From Anaerosolibacter sp. (GTDB lineage: Bacteria; Bacillota; Clostridia; Peptostreptococcales; Thermotaleaceae): a DNA stretch of 64,000 nucleotides. Each line of letters starts with the position of its first letter. Position 1 is the stretch's first letter. The translations under genes were made by a program, and so were the position numbers. The notes below the pieces were generated by a model. That model was not told the origin of the DNA. It ran no database searches and was given only the letters and a program-made list of their open reading frames with translations. Location of the stretch: contig NZ_JARBTM010000008.1 of NCBI RefSeq assembly GCF_029240175.1, positions 112,096 through 176,095 on the forward strand, in the 5' to 3' direction. Below are positions 35,040 through 47,186 of this stretch, piece by piece.

Positions 35040-36513
35040 TTTGGCCATGGCAAAGAGTTTTCCTTTGTTGATTTTATTGATACTGTTGATTAGTGCCTTT
35101 ATCATGCCCTTGGTAAAAAACAATCGAGTTGTAAAAGGGATCAGTCTTGGAACAATGATGATGGCAGCAGTATTATCAGTGATTACGATGATTTATGTTG
35201 TGAAAAATGGTAGTTTTGTCTATCGAATAGGACATTGGGATGCACCCTGGGGTATTGAGTTTTATATTAGCCCTATGGAGGCCGCCATTGGTGTGCTGTT
35301 TACTTGGGTTGCTGGACTGATTTTGTGGTATTCTCTCTATAGCCTTGAGAAGGAAATACCCTCTGAGAAGCTGCCTTTCTATTATCTTTTGGTCAATGTG
35401 CTCATCGGTGCTTTGCTGGGTATTGTTTATTCCAATGATATTTTTAATTGTTTTGTTTTTGTGGAAATCAGCACGTTGGCATCCTGTGGGATAGTGGTGA
35501 TCAAAGACAAAAAAGAAAATATAAAAGCCGCATTAAAATATCTGATTTTAAGCTGTTTAGGTTCTGGACTTTTTCTCATGGGAATTGCTTTTCTGTACTC
35601 TATTACAGGAAATTTGAATATGACTTTTATTTATAAGGAAGTTGCTGCAGCACAATACGTGTATCCAAATGTGATTTTAATCTCTGTTGTTCTGTTTACC
35701 ATAGGGTTAGGCGTAAAAAGTGCCATGTTTCCACTCCATACATGGCTACCCGATGCCCATTCCAGTGCGCCATCGGTTTCCAGTGCCCTCCTGTCTTCCT
35801 TGGTGTTAAAAGGATTTGTGATTTTACTGATTAAGATTTTGTTTAGGGCATTGGGCTTTACATTGGTGAAGGAACTTCCCATATTGGATTTGATTTTGAT
35901 ATTGGGCAGTCTCGGAATGATCATGGGTTCTGTATTTGCTATTCTACAAAAAGAAATTAAACGGGTCATTGCGTATTCCAGTGTGGCTCAGGTTGGGTAC
36001 ATCTTCTTTGGCATTGGATTGGCCAGCGAACTGGGTGTGGCCGTGGCGCTATACCATGTTTTTGGGCATGCGGTAACAAAGGCAATGCTGTTTCTAACTG
36101 TGGGCGCAATGATTGAGACGACAGGTAAGAAAAAGATAGAGGACTTCAAGGGCATTGGGAAAGAAATGCCGATTACGTTAGGCCTCTTTACCTTAGGCGC
36201 TTTGTCCATGGTGGGGATTCCGATTTTACCAGGCTTCGTCAGTAAGTGGAATCTAGCTTTGGCCAGTATAAGTGCTGGGAAACCTATCCTTGTTGCGATC
36301 ATACTGATCAGTAGTATCTTAAATGCCCTCTATTATTTTCCGGTGGTGATCCATGGTTTCTTTGGAGAAGAAAATCTCAAGGATCGAGTCTACAAATCAA
36401 AGCAAAAGCCGGTCAAAGAAATGCTGCCAGTGATTTGTCTATCCGTGGCCGTGTTATTTGTGGGGTTGATATCGGAACCCTTGATTCAACTATTTAGTTT
36501 AGGATTAAAATAA
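35032..36513 (+). CDS. mrpD: Mrp-type antiporter large subunit D (NuoM/N-like), first of three
   Basis: This 14-helix protein belongs to the ND2/ND4/ND5 ion-pumping family. The key membrane glutamate is in FVFVEISTLASCG (about residue 144) and the key lysine in GLGVKSAMFPLHTWLPDAH (about 230). The TTG at 35041, 5 nt after AGAGGTG, is an equally plausible start that avoids part of the overlap with mrpC. It corresponds to MbhH. The channel residues appear intact, so it should translocate ions. Confidence 0.92.
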   Translation: MISLAMAKSFPLLILLILLISAFIMPLVKNNRVVKGISLGTMMMAAVLSVITMIYVVKNGSFVYRIGHWDAPWGIEFYISPMEAAIGVLFTWVAGLILWYSLYSLEKEIPSEKLPFYYLLVNVLIGALLGIVYSNDIFNCFVFVEISTLASCGIVVIKDKKENIKAALKYLILSCLGSGLFLMGIAFLYSITGNLNMTFIYKEVAAAQYVYPNVILISVVLFTIGLGVKSAMFPLHTWLPDAHSSAPSVSSALLSSLVLKGFVILLIKILFRALGFTLVKELPILDLILILGSLGMIMGSVFAILQKEIKRVIAYSSVAQVGYIFFGIGLASELGVAVALYHVFGHAVTKAMLFLTVGAMIETTGKKKIEDFKGIGKEMPITLGLFTLGALSMVGIPILPGFVSKWNLALASISAGKPILVAIILISSILNALYYFPVVIHGFFGEENLKDRVYKSKQKPVKEMLPVICLSVAVLFVGLISEPLIQLFSLGLK

Positions 36514-36526
36514 GGAGGTTAAACTG

Positions 36527-37981
36527 TTGAAGCATCTTTTACTACTGTTTCCTGTTTTTTTACCTTGTATATATGCCATATTATACGGGCTGATCCGCTT
36601 CAAGGGAGATACACATAGAGAGGTTTTTATAGGAACAGCCATTGTAGGGAACCTGCTGTTGGTAATTTTTATGCTGCAGAGCAATCCCTTGCCGTCCCTT
36701 CATCTGTTTCGCCTCGATCAATTTGTAGATGTGTATTTTCATGTTGATAAGATGGGGATATTGTTCTCATTGTTGGCTTCGACCTTATGGATTTTTACCA
36801 TGTTTTTTTCTATGGAATACATGACCCATGAGAAAAATACCAAACGATTCTTTTCCTTCTTTATCCTAAATCTAGGCGTTATTATGGGAATCGCATTTTC
36901 GGGAAACCTGTTTACCATGTATATTTTCTATGAATTATTAACCCTGGCGACCTATCCCTTGGTCATTCATGCAGAAACGGAGGATGCATTATACAGCGGT
37001 AAGAAGTATCTAATTTATTCTTTCTTTGGTGCAACCTTCATCCTGCTAGGGATGATTCTATTGTATAGTGTGACCAATGATCTAAGCTTTGCGGCCAACG
37101 GGATCATTGGAAAACTAGATAATTACAATGAAACCATCCTGCTGGCTGCTTATTTTGTGATGTTTATTGGTTTTGGTGTAAAGGCGGCATTGGTGCCCTT
37201 TCATTCCTGGCTGCCATCGGCTATGGTGGCGCCCACGCCGGTGAGTGCATTACTTCATGCTGTTGCTGTCGTAAAATCAGGTATATTTGCAATTATTCGG
37301 GTTAGTTATTTTATCTTTGGGGCAGACATCCTGGGAGGGATGAAAGGACATCTATGGATTAATGTGATGGTTATTTTTACCATAGTATTGGGTTCTTTGA
37401 TGGCGCTGCATCAAGAAAATTTAAAGAAACGATTGGCCTATTCAACCATCAGTCAGCTCGGATACGTATTGCTCGGCATTGTGCTTTTAAATAAAAATGC
37501 ATTGATAGGCGGACTATTCCATTTGATTAATCATGCGGTGATAAAAATTACTTTGTTCTTTATCGTGGGTGCCATCTATTTTACTACGGGTAAGAAATCT
37601 ATCCATGAGATCAAGGGGATTGGCAGAGAGATGCCCATCACCATGCTCTGTTTCAGTATTGCATCTATTTCTTTAATCGGTATACCTCCCACCAATGGAT
37701 TTGCAAGTAAATGGTTCTTAGCCTTGGGAGGTATCGCAGAAAATAAGATATTCTTCGTGGTCATTTTATTGTTTAGTGCCTTTCTTACAGCCGGTTATCT
37801 ACTTCCCATTGTTGTAACGGCATTCTTTCAGGGGGAAGAACGGGCGCTGGAAGAAAAGAAAGAGCCGCCCCTAAAAATTTTGATACCCATTGTTACATTA
37901 ACGGGAGTCATCGTATTACTAGGTTTGTTTCCGAACATTGTCCTGCAGTTTATTAGAAGTATTGTGGGAGAGATTATTTAG
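36527..37981 (+). CDS. Mrp-type antiporter large subunit, second of three (ND4/ND5-like)
   Basis: The 484-residue, multi-helix protein has the glutamate in YIFYELLTLATYPLV and the lysine in GFGVKAALVPFHSWLPSAM, with HAVAVVKSG following. It is a paralogue of the preceding gene and probably forms a second ion channel. The start is TTG behind AGGAGG. Classical Mrp has two such subunits (A and D); this operon has three. Confidence 0.88.
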   Translation: MKHLLLLFPVFLPCIYAILYGLIRFKGDTHREVFIGTAIVGNLLLVIFMLQSNPLPSLHLFRLDQFVDVYFHVDKMGILFSLLASTLWIFTMFFSMEYMTHEKNTKRFFSFFILNLGVIMGIAFSGNLFTMYIFYELLTLATYPLVIHAETEDALYSGKKYLIYSFFGATFILLGMILLYSVTNDLSFAANGIIGKLDNYNETILLAAYFVMFIGFGVKAALVPFHSWLPSAMVAPTPVSALLHAVAVVKSGIFAIIRVSYFIFGADILGGMKGHLWINVMVIFTIVLGSLMALHQENLKKRLAYSTISQLGYVLLGIVLLNKNALIGGLFHLINHAVIKITLFFIVGAIYFTTGKKSIHEIKGIGREMPITMLCFSIASISLIGIPPTNGFASKWFLALGGIAENKIFFVVILLFSAFLTAGYLLPIVVTAFFQGEERALEEKKEPPLKILIPIVTLTGVIVLLGLFPNIVLQFIRSIVGEII

Positions 37982-38001
37982 AGAAAGGGAGATGGGTAAA
38001 G

Positions 38002-40071
38002 GTGAATAAAATAATTTTAATGACCATACTGCTTCTTCCTATGATTGGTTCTATCATAGGCTATGTCCTAGGATGGAAGAGTAGGGAAAAATATAGGGAT
38101 TTGTTTAATATCACCATGACAGGCCTTGTCTTTCTACTGGTTACCTATCTATACAAGGCGGTGCGCCATGGAACCATCGAAGTGTTTATTCCAGATATTA
38201 TGGTTACAGGACTATACCTAAAGCTGGATATGTTCAGGTATATATTTGTTTGGATTACCTGTTTTGTTTGGTTTCTAACGACCATATACTCTACCCAATA
38301 TCTGATTAAATATAAGAATCGAAATCGATACTATGCATTTTTTATGTTAACTTTAGGCAGTACCATTGGTGTGTTCCTATCGGAAAATATTTTGAATCTG
38401 TTTACGTTTTTTGAGATTATGTCCTTCACTTCCTATGCCCTGGTGATCCATGATGAAGACCAGTATGCCCACGATGCTGGACAAATCTATATTGGAATGG
38501 CCATCGGCGGCGGTCTGATTCTGTTGTTGGGGATATTTCTTTTGTTCGATTATACGGGTACATTAAATATCAGTGAGTATCCATTGAAGATGGCCGAAAT
38601 GGGTGGGCTTAAGTATTTAATAAGTACGTTGCTGCTGATTGGATTTGGTATCAAAGCCAGTATGGTGCCCCTCCACGTGTGGATGCCGAAGGCTCATCCT
38701 GCAGCGCCTGCTCCTGCCAGTGCAGTTTTATCGGGGATACTCATTAAAACGGGAATCTTTGGGATCATGATTCTATCGGGTTATATTATGAAAGATGATC
38801 AGGTGTTTTCTATGATCCTCCTGGTCGGCGGGCTGACGAATATGCTTTTGGGCAGTTTCTTGGCGATGTTCCAAAGAAACATCAAAAGGATTCTTGCTTA
38901 CAGCAGCATGAGCCATGCGGGTTATATTCTTGTAGGTGTTGGCTTGATGGGTATCCTTACAGAACATAAGGCTGTCGCCATCTATGGGGCCCTGTACCAT
39001 GTGCTTAATCATGCCTTGTTTAAAGTACTTCTGTTCATGGGTGCAGGAATCATCTATATGATACTCCATGAACTTAGTATCAATGAAATCAAAGGGTTTG
39101 GAAGAAACAAGACATTACTGAAGATTATATTTCTTGTGGGTGTATTGGCTGTGGCTGGAATGCCAGGTTTTAACGGATTTATTAGTAAGACGTTGCTCCA
39201 TGAAGCTTTGGCAGAGGCACATCATCAATATTCGGGTATAGGATTTACGATTGCAGAGATCGTTTTTACCCTTAGCAGTGCCTTCTCTTTGGCATATCTA
39301 TTGAAAATATTTGTGGCTGTGTTTATAGAAAAGAATGAGGCGTACAGTGGACAGTATAAAAGCCATGTTCGTGCTGGAGCGATCATTCCGGCCCTCATTA
39401 TCAGTGTTGTAATCATATGGATTGGTGTCAGGCCGTTTACTGTGCTCCACATGTTAGAGGGAGCAGTAGAATCATTTGGTTATCACGGTCATTTGGAAGC
39501 TCATTTTTATACGATGGGTAATTTGAAGGCTACAGGATTTACCATGTTGTTGGGCGTGATTATTTACCTGGGCTTTGTGAGAACTGTCCTTAGAAGAAAA
39601 GATGCAAACGGAGAAAATCTGTATGTGAATCCTGCATTAAACTGGTTTAACCTAGAAAATCATGTATATATACCCTTGGGTGTTTATCTGTTTGAATTGA
39701 TTTCCGAGATGTTTCATTTTATCGATCAAGGCATGATTCGTTTGGTGAAGGCCACAAGTGGATGGATGATTGCTTTACAGCACATAGAAATACGCCCAGA
39801 CCGTTTTCAGCAATTGAAAAAGAAGCTGGAGGCAGGTATTGGAAGAAAACCCCTTGGACCAATAGAAGACATTCAGCTGGTAAAAGAAACAGCAGAGCTT
39901 TCCGTGAAGACAAAATCCTATGTTCAGGAAGTAGTCCATGATATCGGTGAAGAAATTTATAGTCTATCCGATGTGGTGCAGAGAGTCGGTAGAAATATGA
40001 ATACCTTGATGTTTTCAGTTCTTTCTTTTGCAGTGATTTTGGCTATTGCCTTAGTGGTTATGATTTATTGA
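38002..40071 (+). CDS. Mrp-type antiporter large subunit, third of three, with C-terminal extension
   Basis: The first 480 residues are an ND4/ND5-like channel with glutamate in FTFFEIMSFTSYALV and lysine in GFGIKASMVPLHVWMPKAH. About 200 residues follow: a helix (FTMLLGVIIYLGFV), a segment with several predicted amphipathic helices (LNWFNLENHVYIPLGVYLFE, ALQHIEIRPDRFQQLKKKLE), and a final membrane helix. NuoL and MrpA have a C-terminal lateral helix, so a bracing role is plausible. It starts at GTG. Its stop codon lies within a long hairpin. Confidence 0.85.
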   Translation: MNKIILMTILLLPMIGSIIGYVLGWKSREKYRDLFNITMTGLVFLLVTYLYKAVRHGTIEVFIPDIMVTGLYLKLDMFRYIFVWITCFVWFLTTIYSTQYLIKYKNRNRYYAFFMLTLGSTIGVFLSENILNLFTFFEIMSFTSYALVIHDEDQYAHDAGQIYIGMAIGGGLILLLGIFLLFDYTGTLNISEYPLKMAEMGGLKYLISTLLLIGFGIKASMVPLHVWMPKAHPAAPAPASAVLSGILIKTGIFGIMILSGYIMKDDQVFSMILLVGGLTNMLLGSFLAMFQRNIKRILAYSSMSHAGYILVGVGLMGILTEHKAVAIYGALYHVLNHALFKVLLFMGAGIIYMILHELSINEIKGFGRNKTLLKIIFLVGVLAVAGMPGFNGFISKTLLHEALAEAHHQYSGIGFTIAEIVFTLSSAFSLAYLLKIFVAVFIEKNEAYSGQYKSHVRAGAIIPALIISVVIIWIGVRPFTVLHMLEGAVESFGYHGHLEAHFYTMGNLKATGFTMLLGVIIYLGFVRTVLRRKDANGENLYVNPALNWFNLENHVYIPLGVYLFELISEMFHFIDQGMIRLVKATSGWMIALQHIEIRPDRFQQLKKKLEAGIGRKPLGPIEDIQLVKETAELSVKTKSYVQEVVHDIGEEIYSLSDVVQRVGRNMNTLMFSVLSFAVILAIALVVMIY

Positions 40072-40113
40072 ATGAAGAAGATGGGCACTAACGTGCCCAT
40101 CTTCTTCATTCAA
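40068..40113 (+). terminator. hairpin at the end of the antiporter operon
   Basis: A perfect 21-bp stem (40068-40088 with 40093-40113), core gatgggcac/gtgcccatc, contains the stop codon in its left arm. The T-run is short (caattt), so it may also act as an mRNA 3' stabiliser. Confidence 0.72.
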
Positions 40114-40303
40114 TTTAGATTCTACTTGCTATAACCCTAGGATTTTTAGATAATAATACAGGGGAAAGAATCATTGTATCCATCGAACAAACATTTGCAT
40201 CTTTCCTTGAATTTTTATAAGATAAGAGTAGTGAAAAACTTAAAAAACAAATCCAGGGTTTGCCATAGAATGGACATACTCAGAATTTGAAAGGAGCAGT
40301 CAA

Positions 40304-42490
40304 ATGGATTTATCATCTTTAAATACAATGCAGCGGGCAGCTGTGGAGAAAACAGAGGGACCCCTCTTGATCCTGGCAGGCGCAGGATCTGGGAAGACAA
40401 GGGTGTTGACCCATCGTATTGCCCACTTGGTAGAAGATTTAGGGGTATATCCTGGGAATATTCTGGCCATTACCTTTACCAATAAAGCAGCCAAGGAAAT
40501 GAAGAACAGAGTAGAGGCTCTTCTTGGAAGAGCGACAGATATATGGGTGAGTACCTTTCACTCGGCTTGTGTAAAAATTTTAAGAAGAGATATCGATAAG
40601 ATTGGGTACACAAGGGATTTTGTTATTTATGATGCATCGGATCAGCAGACATTGATCAAGGACTGCTTAAAGGAATTAAACATCAATGACGATACATTCC
40701 CTGTTTCCATGGTGCAAGGGAAAATAGGAGATGCCAAGGATCGTTTGATGACGCCTAAGCGCTTTATGCAGGAATACATAGGAGATTTTCAAATGGCTAC
40801 CGTTGGAAAGATCTATGAACTGTATCAGAAGAAGCTGAAAAAGAATAATGCACTGGACTTTGACGATCTTATCTTCAAGACAGTGGAAGTATTTATGAAT
40901 AATACGGATATCTTAGGTTATTATCAAAATAAGTTTAAATATATCATGGTAGATGAGTATCAGGATACCAACCAAGCACAGTATAAATTGGTCAATTTAT
41001 TGGCCCAAAAGCATCAAAATCTTTGTGTGGTAGGGGATGATGATCAGTCAATTTATAGTTGGAGAGGGGCGGACATCCGCAATATTTTAAACTTTGAGGA
41101 TGACTTTCCAGACGCCATGGTCATTAAGTTGGAGCAGAATTATCGTTCTACCCAAAAAATCCTGGACGCTGCTAACTGCGTAATCCGTAACAACATGGGC
41201 AGAAAGAATAAGGTGTTATGGACAGACAATAATACTGGTGATGTCATTGACTACTATCGTGCTATGAACGAGCATGATGAGGCCCAGTTTGTGGCGAGCA
41301 AGATTCGGGCAATGATCGAAGAGGATGGGAGAAATTATTCGGAATTCGCCATTCTATATAGAACCAACGCCCAATCCCGTGTCATAGAGGAAATGCTAAT
41401 GCGGGCCAATATCCCCTATCGAATTTTTGGAGGATTAAAGTTCTATGCGAGAAGAGAAATCAAAGATATCATTGCCTATTTGAGGCTCATCCAGAATCCT
41501 GTAGATGACATCAGTGTGAAGCGGGTCATCAATGTGCCTAAACGGGGAATTGGAGATCGTACCATAGAGAAGCTTGAGGAATACGGAGGTAGAGCAGGGG
41601 AAAGTCTGTTTAGTGTCTTGCTAGAGCCTGATGCCGTAGAAGGCTTTTCAAAAAGGGTACAAGCTGGTATTGATAATTTTGCCGATATCATACAAAAATA
41701 TCATCACTTAAAGGATGAAATGGCTGTGACACAATTGATTACCGGTGTACTGGAGGATTCAGGGTATATTGATGAACTACAAAAAGATGACAGTCTAGAA
41801 GCACGATCAAGAATAGAAAACCTACAGGAATTTGTATCTGTTGCCATGGACTTTGAAAAAACCAGTGAAGTGAACACCTTAGAAGAATTCTTAGGTAATA
41901 TTTCTTTGGTATCTGATATCGACAATATGGCCGATGATGAAAATGCAGTGGTGCTTATGACTCTCCATAGTGCAAAAGGATTAGAGTTTCCAATTGTATT
42001 TCTTGTAGGGATGGAGGAAGGGATTTTCCCCATCTCTAGAGCCGTTAATGATGATCGGGAGCTGGAAGAGGAAAGAAGACTCTGTTATGTAGGGATAACA
42101 AGGGCAGAGGAACGCCTCTTTATCAGTCATGCGATGATTAGAACCTTGTATGGCCGTACGAACTATAACTCCATGTCCCGATTTATTCAAGAGATTGCCG
42201 ATGACCTTATCGCCATGGATCGAAAGGAAATCCAGAGAAAAGAACGGGATGCCATGGCACCAGCACCCGGTATTTATAGGGGAGTAAGTCTTAGTGAGCA
42301 GCCCAAGCCTATAAACCAAGAAAATAGTGGGGAAATCAAACCAGGAAGTAAGATAAAACATGATAAATTCGGTATCGGAACTGTAATTACCATAAAAGGA
42401 AGCGGCGAAAAAGCAGAGCTAACCATTGCCTTCGACAGCGCAGGGATTAAGAAGCTGGCGTTAGGCTATGCACCGATAAAGCTTATGAGC

Positions 42491-42493
<3 letters not shown>
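40304..42493 (+). CDS. pcrA: ATP-dependent DNA helicase PcrA/UvrD
   Basis: This superfamily 1A 3'-5' helicase is used in repair and replication restart. Motifs in order are LAGAGSGKTRVLTHR (Walker A), DEYQDTN (motif II), GDDDQSIYSWRGA (motif III), LEQNYRSTQ (IV), TLHSAKGLEF (V) and RLCYVGITRAEE (VI). The 729-residue length and the final Tudor-like tail (GSKIKHDKFGIGTVI) match PcrA. It lies upstream of ligA, an order seen in many Firmicutes, though an inverted repeat now separates the two. Confidence 0.97.
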
Positions 42494-44720
<2,227 letters not shown>

Positions 44721-44729
44721 AAATATTGA

Positions 44730-44779
44730 TAAAAGTAAAAGCATTTCATCATATAAAAGATGAAATGCTTTTACTTTTA
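44730..44779 (+). terminator. terminator of ligA
   Basis: A 21-bp perfect stem, taaaagtaaaagcatttcat plus c (44730-44750), pairs with 44759-44779, whose descending arm is T-rich. Confidence 0.85.
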
Positions 44780-44781
44780 CT

Positions 44782-45307
44782 TAGAGACTTTGAGGAAAAT
44801 ACGAAAGATATCAGGGTGTCCGAAGTGAGTGAAAAATAAGATAAACGTAAGGTAGAGAACAAAACCCTGCAAATGTCCTTCTTCTAAGAACTTTACAGCA
44901 TTATAGCAATACTGTAAGAAACTAAAACTTGAAATCATTGCAAATACAAGATGGGACGCAAATGTTACAATTATTTAAATTTACTGTTACGGCATATATA
45001 TTGAATAGTTAGGAAAATTCAGCTATTATAAACCTAGAAAGATTACTGAAAAACCAAAAGAATAGTCAGACAAATGAAGGATTAGTTGCAAAGCGTATAA
45101 GTTCTTTATTGTTTTGGAGAATGAAAATTATGATTGACTCCGATTGACCGAGGTCAATCATATTCTTTTGATTCACAAAAGAGACGTTGTGTTTTAATTT
45201 TTAAATTTTATATAAGTCACAGGAAAAAATATTGAATGGAGGTGCGGATCACAGGGTATTGAGCTTTATCAGGAATTATCTTTTAATTTATGAAAGGAGT
45301 GAGGTGT
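44782..45307. other. long non-coding region upstream of oppBCDF
   Basis: About 525 bp are AT-rich and contain no ORF with a ribosome site until oppB. A nested dyad, tgattgac..attgacc-ga-ggtcaat..ca (45131-45159), is the clearest structure and could be an operator or weak terminator. No promoter with two good boxes could be fixed. Confidence 0.55.
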
Positions 45308-46228
45308 GTGGGTAGATTTCTTTTGAATAGGGTAGTATCCATGTTTGTGACCCTATGGTTAGTAATTACTTTAACTTTTTTCTTGATGCATGCAATTCCA
45401 GGTGGTCCTTTTACCAGGGAAAAAGCATTGCCACCTGCAGTTATTAAGGCATTGGAGGCAAAATATAATTTAGACCAACCGTTATGGAACCAGTATACAG
45501 ATTATTTAGGTGGTATTATGAAGGGTGATTTAGGCCCATCATTCCAAAAGGTTGGTGTAAAAGTAACAGATATGATCAAAGCTGGATTCCCTGTTTCAGG
45601 TAAAATGGGGGGGATGTCAGTATTCCTTATTCTTTTGTTAGGGGTACCGGCAGGTATTATCTCGGCACTTAAGAATGGGAAGTGGCAGGACCAGACCATA
45701 CGGGTTCTCGCTACCTTGGGAATTACCATTCCGGGATTTGTTTTGGCAACAATTCTGATCTTTGTCTTTAGTGCAAAGCTGAATGTATTGCCATCCTTTG
45801 GCTTGAAATCCTGGAAACATTATATTATGCCTGTTATTGCTTTAAGCGGATATTCTCTAGCATTCGTAGCTAGATTAACAAGATCCAGTATGTTAGAGGT
45901 GCTCCAGCAAGATTACATTCGTACAGCAAGAGCAAAGGGACTTTCAGAATTTGTGGTGATTGGAAAGCATGCCCTTAAAAATGCACTTATTCCAGTTGTT
46001 ACGTACGTAGGACCATTGATTGCTGGTATTCTAACAGGTTCCTTCGTAGTGGAAAGAATTTTTGCGATCCCAGGTATGGGAAAATATTTCGTAGAGAGTG
46101 TTGGTAACCGTGACTATACGGTGTTGATGGGAATGACAGTATTTTATGCATTATTCCTTGTAATTATGGTGCTGGTTGTTGACTTGTTATATGGTTTAAT
46201 TGATCCAAGAATCAAAGTCGGAGAATAA
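45308..46228 (+). CDS. oppB: oligopeptide ABC transporter permease OppB
   Basis: This is the first permease of a peptide importer. It has six membrane helices, the family start GRFLLNRVVSMFVTLWLVI, and the EAA motif with RTARAKGLSEFVVIGKHALKN. An ATG at 45290 is in frame, but AAGGAG lies 8 nt before GTG at 45308, giving the usual MGRF start and 306 residues. It is followed by oppC at 14 nt. Confidence 0.94.
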   Translation: MGRFLLNRVVSMFVTLWLVITLTFFLMHAIPGGPFTREKALPPAVIKALEAKYNLDQPLWNQYTDYLGGIMKGDLGPSFQKVGVKVTDMIKAGFPVSGKMGGMSVFLILLLGVPAGIISALKNGKWQDQTIRVLATLGITIPGFVLATILIFVFSAKLNVLPSFGLKSWKHYIMPVIALSGYSLAFVARLTRSSMLEVLQQDYIRTARAKGLSEFVVIGKHALKNALIPVVTYVGPLIAGILTGSFVVERIFAIPGMGKYFVESVGNRDYTVLMGMTVFYALFLVIMVLVVDLLYGLIDPRIKVGE

Positions 46229-46242
46229 AAGGAGGTTATGAA

Positions 46243-47169
46243 ATGGCTGAAATAAACAAAGCAATGGCTGATATGTGGCAGCCGGTTTCCATCGAAGAGC
46301 GGAACAGTGAAAAAATTGTAAGGCCAAGCATGACCTACTGGCAGGATGCTTGGAGAAGATTGAAGAAAGATAAATTGGCGATGCTGGGCCTTATTACAAT
46401 CATAGCAATATTTGCGATTGCAATTGCAGGTCCATGGTTATCAGACATTACCTATTCAGATCAAAATCTGCTTAGGGCCAATGAAAGTCCTAGTGCAGAC
46501 CATTGGTTCGGGACAGATAACTTCGGAAGAGATATGTATATAAGGGTTTTATATGGTGCGAGAATATCTTTATTGGTTGCAGTTATTGCAACGGTGGCTA
46601 ACTTTTTCATCGGAGTACTTTATGGAGGAATTTCAGGCTACGTCGGTGGAAGAGTAGATAATATTATGATGCGTTTAGTGGATATTATTTTTACAATACC
46701 GGTGACGTTATATGCCATTATTTTGATGGTGGTCATTGGCTCTGGATTAAAGAGTATCATCATTACCCTGGGATCGATTTTCTGGGTTACCATGGCTCGA
46801 GTTGTAAGGGGTCAAGTACTAAGCTTAAAGGAACAGGAATATGTGCTGGCGGCAAGAACGTTGGGAGCAAGCACTTGGAGGATTTTGGTCAGACACTTAA
46901 TCCCCAATGCCATGGGACCTATCATCGTAACCGCGACCATGATGATTCCTGGAGCGATCTTTACAGAATCCTTCTTGAGCTTCATCGGTTTGGGTGTTTC
47001 AGCACCAATGGCTTCTTGGGGTTCACTGGCATCTGATGCGTTGGGTGGATTAAGATCTTATCCATACCAGCTATTCGCACCTGCGATCGCGATTTGTATC
47101 ACGATGTTAGCATTTAACTTCCTAGGCGATGGATTAAGAGACGCTCTTGACCCACGTATGCGTAAGTAG
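46243..47169 (+). CDS. oppC: oligopeptide ABC transporter permease OppC
   Basis: The second permease has an N-terminal cytoplasmic segment with DAWRRLKKDKLAMLGL before helix 1, HWFGTDNFGRDMYIRVLYGAR outside, and the EAA loop YVLAARTLGASTWRILVRH. Length 308 is typical. It pairs with OppB. Confidence 0.95.
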   Translation: MAEINKAMADMWQPVSIEERNSEKIVRPSMTYWQDAWRRLKKDKLAMLGLITIIAIFAIAIAGPWLSDITYSDQNLLRANESPSADHWFGTDNFGRDMYIRVLYGARISLLVAVIATVANFFIGVLYGGISGYVGGRVDNIMMRLVDIIFTIPVTLYAIILMVVIGSGLKSIIITLGSIFWVTMARVVRGQVLSLKEQEYVLAARTLGASTWRILVRHLIPNAMGPIIVTATMMIPGAIFTESFLSFIGLGVSAPMASWGSLASDALGGLRSYPYQLFAPAIAICITMLAFNFLGDGLRDALDPRMRK

Positions 47170-47186
47170 AAGAGGGGTGACGATAC

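Noticed and set aside
44939..44962. gcaaa followed by gggacgcaaa, words of the c-di-GMP-I riboswitch, upstream of oppB
   Set aside because: The sequence between the two words cannot form the P1a hairpin, and the downstream half (ggtagc-type core) is missing; most likely chance.
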